A stretch of 27,758 nt of DNA from assembly GCA_023418575.1 (NCBI GenBank), contig JAEZZM010000027.1, positions 1-27,758 on the forward strand. The letters are read 5' to 3'. The position numbers and the translations under genes are program-made. The stretch comes from Actinomycetes bacterium (GTDB taxonomy: Bacteria > Actinomycetota > Coriobacteriia > Coriobacteriales > JAEZZM01). The stretch's first letter is position 1. Every line of letters begins with the position of its first letter. The notes beneath the pieces were generated by a model. It did not search any database and was not told where the DNA came from. It saw only the letters and a program-made list of their open reading frames with translations. Below, piece by piece: positions 15,922 through 22,871 of the stretch.

Positions 15922-16971
15922 TTATTGTTGTTTGATGATAAGGTCTTCGGCGCTAATTAGTTTAAGTTTTTTGACAAAGATAAATTGTGCGATAAATGCG
16001 CAGCTTACAGGTATCACGATAAAGCCAAGAATCACTCGCAAAGCTAGCATTTCACCTGGAGAAGTCTGAAAAGCGGTTAGTGGCCCCAAAAGTCCGCTAA
16101 AACCAAAGCCTGCAGAAAAAGGCGTGCCATGTAGTTCTAAAAGCGCGCTGCATGCTCCTGCTATAGTAGCAGCAAAGATTACAGGTATAAATGTTTGCGG
16201 TTTGCTCAACATATTTGCCATTTGGATTTTTGGGGACCCAACAAAATGAGCAATGCTAATGCCAAAGGGATTTACCTTCCAGCTTATTAAAGCCAAGGTA
16301 AAAGCGCCCGCACAAATACCTGCATTGGCAGCTGCAGATCCAATTCCTGCAAGGCCAATGGACATGGCAACCCCCACTGAGGAAAGAGGGGAGACTACCA
16401 AGATAGAAAAGATAATTCCAAGTACAATACCCATGGTTAGGGGAGTAAAATCAGTGGCCATGGCGGTTGCTTGCCCCACCACATGCTGCACTGCTTTTGT
16501 GTAAGGAAGGCTTAAAAAACCAATACCTCCTCCTACCACGAGTACTACCGTAGATGAGAAAACCAACTTTAAGGCGCCAAAGTATTTCTCGCATACTATG
16601 CTGCAGTATGTTGCAACAAGGGCAGCAATCAAAATATTAAGAATAACCCCAGGACCATTAAATATAAAACCTGTTTCTGTGAGCTGATAATTTCCTGCAG
16701 AAACAAAACAGGCAAGTGCAATAGATCCTGATTGCAACAAACTAAGTTTTAAAAGGTAGCCAATAGCGCATCCTGCTAAAAGAGCAAGGCTACACTGAGC
16801 TAAATTAATCATGCTGGTAATCGCCAAAACAGGGGCAGTCTGCGGGAGGGCAGATAAAAGCTGAGAGAGTAGAGCAGCAGGTATGAGTGAGACTATGATG
16901 GCAAAAGAACAGCCGTTCAAAACGGTTAGGACTATCTCCTTTGCGGGTGGAAACAAAGAACTTGAGCTCAT
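15922..16971 (-). CDS. PTS EIIC-like membrane protein (PTS_EIIC_2 family)
   Basis: A 349-residue protein with about 9-10 hydrophobic segments, rich in Gly and Ala. Its pattern (FxGPGVILNILIAA, NPFGISIAHFVGSPKIQMAN, SAGFGFSGLLGP) is that of the stand-alone PTS EIIC family 2 proteins, whose substrate is generally unknown. No EIIA or EIIB domain is present in it or beside it, so sugar phosphorylation by this protein alone is not shown and a regulatory or non-PTS transport role is possible. The ATG at 16971 is preceded by AAAGGAG. It converges on the iclR gene with only 12 bases between the stops and follows the hydroxyacid dehydrogenase gene on the same strand after 64 bases, so cotranscription with it is possible. 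Confidence 0.78.
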   Translation of the reverse strand: MSSSSLFPPAKEIVLTVLNGCSFAIIVSLIPAALLSQLLSALPQTAPVLAITSMINLAQCSLALLAGCAIGYLLKLSLLQSGSIALACFVSAGNYQLTETGFIFNGPGVILNILIAALVATYCSIVCEKYFGALKLVFSSTVVLVVGGGIGFLSLPYTKAVQHVVGQATAMATDFTPLTMGIVLGIIFSILVVSPLSSVGVAMSIGLAGIGSAAANAGICAGAFTLALISWKVNPFGISIAHFVGSPKIQMANMLSKPQTFIPVIFAATIAGACSALLELHGTPFSAGFGFSGLLGPLTAFQTSPGEMLALRVILGFIVIPVSCAFIAQFIFVKKLKLISAEDLIIKQQ

Positions 16972-17035
16972 TTTTTCTCCTTTAGAGTGCAGATATTAGT
17001 TCTTGCTTTTACATAGAAGTTTTAGAGGCCCTAGC

Positions 17036-18022
17036 TTAGAGTTCATGTTCACAAGATTTACCTTCAATCAAAAGGCATAAATCATCGAGTGAAATATCAA
17101 CCATATTTTGTACAGCTACATTAGTGTAAAAAGCTATATGCGGGGTTAAGATAACTTGGTTGAGGGCTTGTAGGCGCATGATCTTATCGTCATAAGCTTC
17201 ATGCTCAAAACACCTGGTAAATACATCTTCTTCACCTTCTACGGTATCAAGAGCTGCTCCAGCAATAAGCCCTTCTTCAAGTGCTTCAATAAGCTCAGCT
17301 GTATTAACAACAGGCCCTCTGCTGGCATTTACTAAGTATGATTCTGGGCCCATGAGTTTAAGGTCCGCCTTTCTAATGAGGCCCTCAGAACTGGGGTTGA
17401 GATCAACATGAAGACTTACAACATCGGCTTGCTTAAGCAGCTCTTCTTTACTTACATAGCTTAAGTATGGCTTCATTTCTTCGCGTTCGATAAGATCGTA
17501 GCCTAAGACTTTTGCGCCCAAAGCATGACACAGCTTAGCTAAGGTTCCACCAATACGACCAACACCAATGATGCCAATACATACGCTATGAATTTCTTTT
17601 CCTTGTAGCTCATGCCAGCGGTAATCATGATTTCTTACACGCCTGTCTATTTCAGGGCTCTTGCGTAAAAGCTTAAAGATTTGCATGAGTGCATGTTCTG
17701 CAACTGATCGTGGGGAATAGGCAGGAACATTGCAGGCATGAATGCCATGGGTTTTACAGGCCTCAAGATCTATCATGTCATAGCCAGCAGTTCTGGTGCT
17801 GATATAAGCAATGCCAAGCTCTTGCATGCGCTTATACATTTCTTGAGGCAGTTTATCGCGCTGCTGTATGGAAATAGCATCAATGCTGGAATCTGATAAG
17901 TCTGCTGATTGCGATAAGGAAGCGGGACTTAAAACTAGTTCAACATCTTGATGTGCCTGCTTGTAGGCCTCAAGTGCTGGTCTTTCATCTTCTCGTACAT
18001 TGCATACCAAGATCTTTTTCAT
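17036..18022 (-). CDS. ldhA: D-2-hydroxyacid dehydrogenase, D-lactate dehydrogenase type
   Basis: NAD-dependent D-2-hydroxyacid dehydrogenase, 328 residues, like fermentative D-lactate dehydrogenases. Rossmann motif GVGRIG at 153-158 with Asp176 for NADH; catalytic Arg235 (NASRGP), Glu264 and His295 (TPHIAFYT), numbered almost as in Lactobacillus enzymes. It would reduce pyruvate to D-lactate, and enzymes of this class often reduce phenylpyruvate, hydroxyphenylpyruvate or indolepyruvate to the aryl-lactates. Beside an aminotransferase that carries an aromatic-codon attenuator, an aryl-lactate role is worth considering (inference). ATG at 18022 with AAAGGAG. A 41-bp tandem duplication sits 27 bases upstream of the start. 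Confidence 0.9.
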   Translation of the reverse strand: MKKILVCNVREDERPALEAYKQAHQDVELVLSPASLSQSADLSDSSIDAISIQQRDKLPQEMYKRMQELGIAYISTRTAGYDMIDLEACKTHGIHACNVPAYSPRSVAEHALMQIFKLLRKSPEIDRRVRNHDYRWHELQGKEIHSVCIGIIGVGRIGGTLAKLCHALGAKVLGYDLIEREEMKPYLSYVSKEELLKQADVVSLHVDLNPSSEGLIRKADLKLMGPESYLVNASRGPVVNTAELIEALEEGLIAGAALDTVEGEEDVFTRCFEHEAYDDKIMRLQALNQVILTPHIAFYTNVAVQNMVDISLDDLCLLIEGKSCEHEL

Positions 18023-18048
18023 CTTTAACTCCTTTTATGTGTTTAATC

Positions 18049-18130
18049 GCTTTTTGTTTTTGTTTCCAGCTTTTTATATTGTGCTTGTTGCTTTTTCTTT
18101 TTGTTTCCAGCTTTTTATATCGTGCTTGAT
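18049..18130 (-). repeat. 41-bp tandem duplication upstream of ldhA
   Basis: Two adjacent 41-base copies (18049-18089, 18090-18130) differ at three positions; a short further match begins at 18131. Read on the ldhA strand, each copy contains AATATAAA or GATATAAA, a possible -10 element, so the duplication may double a promoter. Confidence 0.93.
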
Positions 18131-18190
18131 GCTTAATCGCTTAGCTTTTTGGCTCTTTAGCGGCTTGGCATATTTGCTCTGGGCAGGCGA

Positions 18191-19384
18191 TTAAATCAGG
18201 CCTTTTCTTTCAAGATAGGCTTTGAGCTGGGCTACAGCAGCCTGAAGCTTATCCATGCTAGTTGCATATGAAAGTCGCAGATAGCCCTCTCCTCCAGAAC
18301 CAAAGTAGGAGCCGGCTATGCAGGCAAGTTTTGCTTCATAGGCAAGTTCTTTTGCAAAGGCTACATCATCTTGATTGAGAGCTTTGGGTATTTTTACAAA
18401 CAGATAAAAGGCACCACTTGGTTTAGCAAATTCAAAGCCCAGTTTTTCTAGCTCAGCGCAAAGATAATCTCTACGCTCTAGATAAGCTGCTTTCATGACT
18501 TGGGTGCAGGAGCGCCCTTCTGGACTCGCAAAGGCATAAGTAGCAGCTGCCATAGAAGGATTGGCGCAGGTGGTTACAGCATAAGCATGACAGAGGATGA
18601 CTTTTTGCATAAGTTCTTTTGGTCCAGCAATAAAACCAATGCGATAGCCCGTCATGGCATGAGATTTTGAAGCACCGTTTAAGATCAAGCATTGTCTAGG
18701 GAGAAATTCTGCAATTGAGCAGTGCTCTGTGTCATAGCAGAGCTCAGAATAGATCTCATCAGCAATAACAGTTATGGCTTTATCGGCCAAAACATCTGCT
18801 AGAGCCTTGAGCTCTTCACGACTGTAGCTCACACCAGTGGGGTTACCAGGATAATTAAGAACTAAGACCTTAGCATCGGGATGCTCATCTAGGCATTGTT
18901 GAAGGCGCTCAGGTTTTAAAATGAAGCCATCTTGTGAAGTGTTTATTGAGATGGCTTGACCTCCCAAAATCAGGGTATCTGACTCATACAGCGGAAATCC
19001 AGGAGTGGGGATCAAGACCTTATCGCCCGGATTTAAGAGGGCTTCAAGGCTTACAAAAATACCCTCTGTTGCACCTACGGTTACGCAGATTTCTGTTTGG
19101 GGATCATAATTAAGCTTGTAAAGATCCTTGAGAAAACTAGCAATAGCTTGGCGCAATTGTAGCGTGCCAGTAACAGGGCTATAGTGGGATTCATCGGCAT
19201 CAATGCTGGCTTTTGCGGCTTCTTTTAACTCTTTGGGCACGCAAAAATCGGGTTCTCCAAGGGTAAGCTTGATGATACCTTCAATAGATGAAACCTCTGT
19301 ATCAAAGGCAAGGATTTCATTGGGGCCAAGTTGATTTAAGCGCTGGTTGGTCTTGCCGATAAGAGCTGGATTTGTGCTAGGCAT
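18191..19384 (-). CDS. PLP-dependent class I/II aminotransferase, probably aromatic
   Basis: Fold-type I aminotransferase, 397 residues from the ATG at 19384. The frame extends to a TTG at 19408, but AGAAAGGA nine bases before the ATG decides the start. PLP Lys240 lies in SKSHAMTGYRIG, with NYPGNPTG at 177-184, Asp209, Tyr212 and Arg248, and a C-terminal LRLSYATS carrying the carboxylate-binding Arg. The fold fits the aspartate/aromatic (PatA- or AraT-like) group. By sequence alone the substrate is open. The leader upstream codes for a peptide with Tyr, Trp, Phe, Trp, Phe and an attenuator, which points to aromatic amino acids. Reaction expected: aromatic amino acid plus 2-oxoglutarate to aryl-pyruvate plus glutamate, or the reverse. 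The stop is 168 bases before ldhA on the same strand. Confidence 0.9.
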   Translation of the reverse strand: MPSTNPALIGKTNQRLNQLGPNEILAFDTEVSSIEGIIKLTLGEPDFCVPKELKEAAKASIDADESHYSPVTGTLQLRQAIASFLKDLYKLNYDPQTEICVTVGATEGIFVSLEALLNPGDKVLIPTPGFPLYESDTLILGGQAISINTSQDGFILKPERLQQCLDEHPDAKVLVLNYPGNPTGVSYSREELKALADVLADKAITVIADEIYSELCYDTEHCSIAEFLPRQCLILNGASKSHAMTGYRIGFIAGPKELMQKVILCHAYAVTTCANPSMAAATYAFASPEGRSCTQVMKAAYLERRDYLCAELEKLGFEFAKPSGAFYLFVKIPKALNQDDVAFAKELAYEAKLACIAGSYFGSGGEGYLRLSYATSMDKLQAAVAQLKAYLERKGLI

Positions 19385-19406
19385 GGCTTTGCGTCCTTTC
19401 TTTAAC

Positions 19407-19438
19407 AAAAACCCGGAGGGCTGGTGGCCTGTCCGGGT
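19407..19438 (-). terminator. Attenuator terminator before the aminotransferase gene
   Basis: On the minus strand ACCCGGA (19438-19432) pairs with TCCGGGT (19417-19411), followed by a run of five T (19411-19407), 22 bases before the ATG at 19384. A terminator placed between promoter and gene implies conditional readthrough. Confidence 0.85.
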
Positions 19439-19531
19439 AAGTAGTTAAAGCTTATAAGACGCTTGGTACTGTGCCGGACTTAAGATGTCTACATCCGGCG
19501 CACAAGCAACTTGGTCTTGGCTAGGATGTAG
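19431..19531 (-). promoter_or_regulatory. Alternative RNA stems of a transcription attenuator
   Basis: Read 5' to 3' on the minus strand there are four pairing options. Segment 1 CTACATCC (19531-19524, last codons of the leader peptide) pairs perfectly with GGATGTAG (19496-19489). The overlapping segment 2 GCCGGA (19499-19494) pairs with TCCGGC (19478-19473). The overlapping segment 3 GTCCGG (19479-19474) pairs with CCGGAC (19436-19431), which is the 5' arm of the terminator at 19407-19438. So 1:2 favours 3:4 and readthrough, while 2:3 frees the terminator. This is the layout of a ribosome-mediated attenuator. Confidence 0.8.
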
Positions 19532-19583
19532 TACCCTTAAACCAAAACCATGCATATGAAGTATGTGCTTGAATTGTTCTCAT
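19521..19583 (-). CDS. Attenuator leader peptide rich in aromatic residues (20 aa)
   Basis: A 21-codon ORF (ATG at 19583, TAG at 19521) about 140 bases before the aminotransferase. Residues 10-15 read Tyr-Ala-Trp-Phe-Trp-Phe: two Trp codons (19550-19548 and 19544-19542) in a 20-residue peptide is far above chance. An AGG-containing RBS (GTAGG) lies about eight bases upstream. The Trp/Phe codons come just before segment 1 of the alternative stems. With Phe13 in the P site and Trp14 in the A site, the leading edge of a stalled ribosome would be near 19532 and leave segment 1 free; a ribosome at the stop codon would cover it. This predicts readthrough when charged tRNA-Trp or tRNA-Phe is scarce. 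Confidence 0.8.
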   Translation of the reverse strand: MRTIQAHTSYAWFWFKGTTS

Positions 19584-19629
19584 ATTTGCAACCTACTATA
19601 TGCGTGCTTTACGTAAAATATAGTAATTG

Positions 19630-19657
19630 ATTGTAACAGTAATCATTATCCTGTCAA
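19630..19657 (-). promoter_or_regulatory. Sigma-70 type promoter of the attenuator and aminotransferase
   Basis: On the minus strand a perfect -35 TTGACA (19657-19652), 16-base spacer and -10 TACAAT (19635-19630). The predicted start near 19623 gives a leader of about 240 bases holding the leader peptide and attenuator. The spacer and -10 overlap an inverted repeat TGATT/AATCA that could bind a regulator. Confidence 0.8.
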
Positions 19658-19683
19658 GAGAGTTTTTTGGCAGAGGGGCTCAA

Positions 19684-19775
19684 CTAAAAGAGAGTTTCTG
19701 CTAAAAGAGAGTTTCTATCAAAAGAGAGTCTCTACCAAAAGAGAGCCTCTGCCAAAAGAGAGTTTTAGACAGAGA
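19684..19775 (+). repeat. 17-18 bp tandem repeat array
   Basis: Five head-to-tail units of about 17 bases, each with AAAAGAGAGTYTCT or a close form (starts at 19684, 19701, 19719, 19736, 19753), lie between the divergent aminotransferase promoter and the DUF454 gene. No ORF or obvious regulatory consensus runs through it; the array sets the distance between the two divergent units. Confidence 0.9.
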
Positions 19776-19809
19776 GCTTGTTATATAGAAAGATTATTGG
19801 TGAAGTAGT

Positions 19810-20199
19810 TTGAATAGTATTGTGCGCTATTGTGCCTTAGCTCTAGCTTGGATAAGTGTGGCCTTAGGCTTTGTGGGTGTCTTTGTTCCAGTGTTGCCCA
19901 CTACGCCCTTTTTACTTTTAGCTGCCGCTTTATTTGCTCGTTTTAGTCCGCGTTTTCACTCATGGTTGGAATCAACGCATCTGTATCAAAGCTATGTGGT
20001 ACCTTTTAAGGAAAATAAGGGATTAAGCCTTAAAAAGAAGCTAAGAATTCTGCTTATATCGTATACTGCTCTGGGCTTATCGGCATACTTTGCTCAAAAG
20101 CTGCATGTATGGATTATTCTTTCTTGCGTTGCTGTATTTTTAGCTTGGCTTATGTTTATTCGTATTCCCACCATTAAAACTGAGGAAGAATCTCTATGA
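19810..20199 (+). CDS. DUF454 (YbaN-like) inner membrane protein
   Basis: 129 residues, the normal size of the DUF454 family of small membrane proteins with unknown function. The family signature GFVGVFVPVLPTTPFLLLAAALFARFSPRFHSW covers about residues 20-52 and HxWLESTHLYQSYVVPF-type residues follow; membrane segments are near 6-27, 29-45, 80-97 and 102-122. The start is a TTG at 19810, with GGTGAAG as a weak RBS just upstream; no ATG is available at the right place. Its stop overlaps the ATG of the flavoprotein gene (ATGA at 20196-20199), so the two are translationally coupled. Confidence 0.87.
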   Translation: MNSIVRYCALALAWISVALGFVGVFVPVLPTTPFLLLAAALFARFSPRFHSWLESTHLYQSYVVPFKENKGLSLKKKLRILLISYTALGLSAYFAQKLHVWIILSCVAVFLAWLMFIRIPTIKTEEESL

Positions 20200-21698
20200 G
20201 TAGGAAGTCTGGGCAAAAAAGACAAAGCAACACCTTATTAGATTTTTATGATGTGGTGGTAGTGGGCAGTGGCCCTGCAGGACTTATGGCAGCACATCAT
20301 GTTGCCTATTTAGCCAAGAAGAGCAGCAACCCAGTTTCTGTATGTCTTATTGATAGTCAAAAACAATTTGGAAAAAAGCTGCTCTTAAGTGGTGGGGGTC
20401 GCTCTAATTACTTACGCATGATGCCTAAAGAAGAGCTAATAGAACATTTTCCTGGAAGTGGGAAATTTTTAAATAGCTGCTTTTCTTATGCAGACCCCTC
20501 ATTTTTATTAGACTATATTAGCGCCTGGGGCGTAAAGCCATCTTTTGAGGGCAACAAGCAAGATAGAGTGTATTCTTCCAGCAAAGCACGAGGCTTAAGG
20601 GATAAAGCTTGTGACGCGCTCAGGCAGCTTTCCGTTTCTCTCCATCCTTCGTATGAGCTTATAGATTTTGAAATACCTGAGCAAAGAGCAACAGACATTA
20701 CAGATGCAGCAGCAAGTCCTCCCATAAAACTACGCTTACTAGATAAAGAGAAGGAAATCGAGCGTATAAACTGTGCTGATAAGTTTATATCTTTAAGCTG
20801 TAGGGCTTTAGTTTTAGCTTGTGGAGGAGCCTCTGTTCCTTCTAGTGGTTCTAATGGAGCCATCTTGCGCCTACTTAAACGCAAAGGCTTGACTAGTTTT
20901 GATTTCTGTAGTGCTTTAAGCGGCTTGCAGATTTCAACTCATCTCTTTGATCAACTTAGCGGACTTTCCTTGGATGAGGTAGAGCTTAAGATATTCCCTC
21001 TTGAGGAAGCCTTGCAAGTTCCCTCACAAGCGCAGCAACAGGAGCAGCCACAAGCTTCAAGTAAAGACAGGCTGAGAGATGATTATGGAAAAAAGCTTAA
21101 GGTTCAGGTAAGTAGAGGAGCTCTGATCTTTAGACATAAAGGGCTGGGAGCACAGGCCGCCATGGATATTTCTCGCTGGATAAGTCGTTATCCGTATGGG
21201 GAGCTGCACATAAACTTTGCACCACAGTTTTGCTCTGCAAAAAAGCCCGATAAAAGCTTGCGTGATGAGGAGCTGCTTGCACAAGCTGATAGTCTCCTTA
21301 AAGAGAATCCCAAACTTAGGCTTTCGCAGATATACAAAACAGAGTTACCAGATCGATTGCGGGCTGTTTTGTTGAACAGCTTAAGCTTTAGCATAAAAGC
21401 TGATGATCATTTAGCAGATTTAACAAAGCAGCAGCGCCTTGAGCTTCTTGCAGTGTTTCACCGTTTTAAAACTCAGCTCACAGGCTGCGATCGGCTGGAA
21501 AAGGCCGTTTTGTCAACGGGTGGATTAAGCTTGCGTGAGCTTTCTTCTAAAAGTTTTGAGCTTAAAGCTTTTCCTTCGGTATATGCAGTGGGAGAGCTAG
21601 TGGATATAGATGGTAATTGTGGAGGTTACAATTTCACCTACGCTTGGGCTAGCGGAGCTTTGGCAGCGCGTTCAATCGTGAACAAGCTTTTTCATTAA
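20196..21698 (+). CDS. HI0933-family FAD-dependent oxidoreductase (BaiN/RdsA type)
   Basis: Flavoprotein with the dinucleotide motif VVVVGSGPAGLMAA (20-33), the family's KKLLLSGGGRSNY block (about 62-74), the VLACGGAS motif near 205, and the C-terminal STGGLSLREL...AVGELVDIDGNCGGYNFTYAWASG block (about 430-485). Members are typically about 400 residues; this one has 500. Extra length comes from an N-terminal tail of about 17 residues and from low-complexity insertions, including a Gln/Ala/Ser-rich stretch near residues 273-292. Family members have been reported as putative NAD(P)H-dependent flavin reductases; bile-acid BaiN belongs here, but that role should not be assumed. Start ATG overlaps the stop of the DUF454 gene. 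Confidence 0.88.
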   Translation: MSRKSGQKRQSNTLLDFYDVVVVGSGPAGLMAAHHVAYLAKKSSNPVSVCLIDSQKQFGKKLLLSGGGRSNYLRMMPKEELIEHFPGSGKFLNSCFSYADPSFLLDYISAWGVKPSFEGNKQDRVYSSSKARGLRDKACDALRQLSVSLHPSYELIDFEIPEQRATDITDAAASPPIKLRLLDKEKEIERINCADKFISLSCRALVLACGGASVPSSGSNGAILRLLKRKGLTSFDFCSALSGLQISTHLFDQLSGLSLDEVELKIFPLEEALQVPSQAQQQEQPQASSKDRLRDDYGKKLKVQVSRGALIFRHKGLGAQAAMDISRWISRYPYGELHINFAPQFCSAKKPDKSLRDEELLAQADSLLKENPKLRLSQIYKTELPDRLRAVLLNSLSFSIKADDHLADLTKQQRLELLAVFHRFKTQLTGCDRLEKAVLSTGGLSLRELSSKSFELKAFPSVYAVGELVDIDGNCGGYNFTYAWASGALAARSIVNKLFH

Positions 21699-21760
21699 GC
21701 ATCCAAACGTTGTACCCACACATTACTAGCCAAGCTTGTGAGTAAAGGTCTTTACGCTAC

Positions 21761-22741
21761 TTATGTATCAAGACTAAGACTTTTAAGCCAAGCTATAAAA
21801 CTTTGTACTTGAGAAAGCTTGCGCTTTTCTTTGGGCAAAACTATCCAATAATCATTCTTATATAAGATGTGAGGCTCTGTTCCAAGTGGTGCAATAAGAT
21901 CTCCTCGTTCTAACGAGTCTAAAACAAGATGAGATCTACCCATGGCCACGCCCAGTCCATTAAGGGCTGCTTCTAAGGCATTACTTGAGGTATCAAAGCT
22001 TAGATGCTGTTTGCAATCTTCAAAAGCAAGGCCTAGCATTTTGCAATAGGCCCTCCATTCTAAGTAACGCTCAGAATAATGAAAACAGGCATTGTCATGT
22101 ATGAAGCATAGCTGGGGCAGGGCCTGGCTAAAGTTTTCTATGAGGAGAGGTTTGTTGCTTGTCGTCAACCCATGTAAGGCAGCATAGTCTGGGCTACAAA
22201 CTGCAAACACCTTTTCATCCATAAGTGGGATGCAGTCAAGTCCAGTAAGCGCTTTAGGGGCATAGTAGAGAGCAAGATCTACGCTATTATCGGAACTAAA
22301 ATCAAAGGGCGTATTTCCACTGGTGATATGCAAACTTAATTCTGGTTTGCTTTCATAAAAGCTCTTGAGTCGGGGGATAAGCCATCTGTGTAAGACCGAA
22401 GGGTGAGAGTAGAGATGCAGCTTGTTGTTGCTGCATGAGAGGCTTTCTTCAAGTTCTGTTTTGAAGGCATGCGCTGCTTTTTGATAGGCCTGTAGGACTT
22501 GTTTGCCCTCAGCGCTTAAAATAAGACTGCGAGTTGAGCGGATAAATAGCGATAAGCCCAAATTTTGCTCTAAGTTTTTGATTCTGTGAGAGACGCTGGT
22601 TTCGCTAAGCATAAGCTGGGTGGCTGCGGCCTTAAAGCTTAAAAACTCTGCAGCTATCTCGAAGGTTTTGAGAAGCTCTTGGTTATGAGGAAGGCTAAGC
22701 TTTTCAGCAAGGTTAAGCATGTTAGTTTTATTATTATTCAT
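21761..22741 (-). CDS. LysR-type transcriptional regulator, possible dsdC-like regulator
   Basis: 326 residues with a LysR N-terminal helix-turn-helix (about 26-66: FLSFKAAATQLMLSETSVSHRIKNLEQNLG) and a C-terminal substrate-binding domain. The HTH and the GLG..MGRSHLVLDSLERGDL segment near the end resemble the GcvA/DsdC/AmpR branch. The ATG at 22741 has AAGGAG seven bases upstream. It follows the D-serine ammonia-lyase gene on the same strand after 130 bases that hold a tandem repeat, so it could be read from the same transcript. In E. coli dsdC, also a LysR protein, controls dsdXA, but lies divergent. A role in D-serine control is an inference from position. Confidence 0.88.
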   Translation of the reverse strand: MNNNKTNMLNLAEKLSLPHNQELLKTFEIAAEFLSFKAAATQLMLSETSVSHRIKNLEQNLGLSLFIRSTRSLILSAEGKQVLQAYQKAAHAFKTELEESLSCSNNKLHLYSHPSVLHRWLIPRLKSFYESKPELSLHITSGNTPFDFSSDNSVDLALYYAPKALTGLDCIPLMDEKVFAVCSPDYAALHGLTTSNKPLLIENFSQALPQLCFIHDNACFHYSERYLEWRAYCKMLGLAFEDCKQHLSFDTSSNALEAALNGLGVAMGRSHLVLDSLERGDLIAPLGTEPHILYKNDYWIVLPKEKRKLSQVQSFIAWLKSLSLDT

Positions 22742-22822
22742 ACCTTAACTCCTTGTCTGTTAGCTTAGCCTTTTACTTAACTTATCTTCTTAATGCCCCG
22801 TTTAAGAAGTCTTAGCCTCTTT

Positions 22823-22867
22823 ATAAGAAAGCAGGATAAGAAAGGAATATAAGAGAGCAGTATAAGA
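22823..22867 (-). repeat. 13-bp tandem repeat between dsdA and the LysR gene
   Basis: On the plus strand ATAAGA recurs at 22823, 22836, 22849 and 22862, an exact 13-base period, with similar GMAGSA/GGAATAT fill. It covers about half of the 130-base gap between the two genes. Confidence 0.85.
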
Positions 22868-22871
22868 AGAA

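Noticed and set aside
15922..16971. Full PTS permease
   Set aside because: Only an EIIC-like membrane part is present; no EIIA or EIIB domain is encoded in or near it.
19385..19630. T-box riboswitch in the aminotransferase leader
   Set aside because: No T-box consensus (AGGGTGGNACCGCG-like) and no specifier loop; a leader peptide with aromatic codons and competing stems explains the region better.
21699..21760. Bidirectional terminator between the flavoprotein and LysR genes
   Set aside because: Only a short GTAAA/TTTAC stem is present without a T run on either strand.
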